Assembly: GCA_963575745.1 (NCBI GenBank)
Contig: CAUYUJ010019353.1
Coordinates: 82,501 to 146,500, forward strand
Length of the DNA: 64,000 nucleotides
Direction: 5' to 3'
DNA from: Prorocentrum cordatum
Lineage: Eukaryota; Sar; Dinophyceae; Prorocentrales; Prorocentraceae
Of the stretch, positions 63,036 through 64,000 are shown piece after piece. A program made the position numbers and the translations under genes. Positions within the stretch are counted from its first letter, which is position 1; each line of letters opens with the position of its first letter. The notes under the pieces were generated by a model. It did no database searches. It had not been told where the DNA came from and saw nothing but the letters and a program-made list of their open reading frames with translations.

Positions 63036-64000
63036 CGGCACATTCGAGCACCGAAACGCCTCAAACGGCAAATTTGAGCACCGAAACGCCGCAAACAGCA
63101 CATTTGAGCACCGAAACGCCGCAAACACCAAATTTGAACACGGAGACGCCGCCAACGGCACATTTGAGCATCCAAACGCTGCAAACGACACGCTTGAGCA
63201 CCGAAACGTCGCAAACAGTAAATTTGAGCACCGAAACGCCACACATTTGAGCACCGAAACGCCGCAAACAGCCAATTTGAGCACCGAAACGCCGCAAACA
63301 CCACATTTGAGCACCGAAACGCCGGAAACAACAAATTTGACCACCGAAACGCCGCAAACGACATTTGAGCACCGAAACGCCGCAAACAGCAAATTTCAAC
63401 ACCGAAACGCGGCAAACAGCAAATTTGAGCACCGAAACGCCGCAAACTCCACATTTGAACATCAAAACGCCGCAAATGGCAAGTTTGACGACCGAAACGC
63501 CGCAAACAGCAAATATGAGCGCCAAAGCGCGCAAACAGCAAATTTCAACACCGAAACGCAGCAAACGGCACATTAGAGCCCTGAAGCGCCGGAAACAACA
63601 AATTTGAACACCGAAACGCCGCAAACGGCACATTTAACCACCAAAACGCCGCAACCAGCACATTTGAGCACCGAAACGCCGCAAACAGCAAATTTGAGCA
63701 CCCAAACGCCGCAAACACCAAATTTGAGCACCAAAACGCCGCAAACGGCACATTTGATCACCAAAACGCAGCAAACAGCAAATTTGAGCACCGAAACGCC
63801 GCAAACAGCATGAGCACGGAAACGCAGCAAACGGCACATTCCAGCACCGAAACGCCGCGAACAACAAATTTGAGCACCGAAGCGCCGCAAACAGTAAATT
63901 TGAGCACCGAAACGCTGCAAACAGCAAATTCGAGCACGACGACGCCGCAAACAACAAATTTGAACACCGAAACGCCGCAAACAGCAAATCTGAGCACCGA
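63036..64000. repeat. 30-bp satellite, block 3, continues past the window
   Basis: About 32 copies to the window edge. The order of unit variants (including the ACACATTTGAGC truncation and the GCGCGCAAACAGC unit) follows 46541-47500, so this is a segmental duplicate and not an independent amplification. Confidence 0.94.

Overview
This window looks like nuclear DNA of a dinoflagellate. The strongest evidence is two copies of the 22-nt dinoflagellate spliced-leader (SL) sequence, both identical to the published consensus, at 23569-23590 and 26866-26887. Each sits in front of a duplicated intronless open frame. A third, diverged copy (19 of 22 matches) lies upstream of a glycosyltransferase gene at 43120-43141. 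High GC in the open frames, very low gene density and huge amounts of tandem repeat fit the same origin. I cannot name the species.

Layout. 1-18385 is mostly simple-sequence and minisatellite DNA: TAC, CAA, GGA, CTC, GACGCC and TAG tracts, plus a dispersed ~0.8-1.1 kb family with an internal TCTCGAGCGAGAGCGC-like minisatellite. It also holds two small TA-flanked inverted-repeat elements (3256-3428 and 13705-13809) and one decayed heptapeptide-repeat gene (10294-12740). 18388-22046 is a tandem array of ~830-bp units, each carrying a ~337-bp element with imperfect terminal inverted repeats. 22047-29978 is a mosaic of a composite repeat (152-bp tandem array, CCAGGAGGC minisatellite, conserved tail) in alternating orientation, into which an SL-bearing mRNA was retroposed; two copies of that retroposed gene remain. 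30000-38570 is more minisatellite DNA, including a triplicated ~0.6-0.9 kb segment and a 1.4-kb GAGGCT tract. 38570-43119 is low in repeats at first, then GA/CT rich, with no convincing gene.

The one intact-looking host gene is a type II membrane GT32/OCH1-like glycosyltransferase (43235-44485). It is followed by CGA-rich repeats and a 30-bp satellite (44640-49430); similar blocks return at 58600-64000.

The most interesting object is a nearly complete tyrosine-recombinase retrotransposon (49874-57827, about 7.95 kb). Its termini show the A1 - ORFs - B1 - A2 - B2 split direct repeats typical of PAT/Ngaro-like members of the DIRS order. It encodes a gag-like protein, a reverse transcriptase, an RNase H and a tyrosine recombinase. 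A cytosine-5-methyltransferase-like domain sits between the first and second catalytic residues of the RNase H, so the RNase H is split by about 350 codons. The copy has an in-frame TAG, frame changes between domains and a missing recombinase arginine, so it is probably recently dead or needs recoding. A minus-strand RNase H-like fragment (57903-58346) follows it. Long open frames inside the satellites are by-products of repeat units whose length is a multiple of three and are not called as genes.
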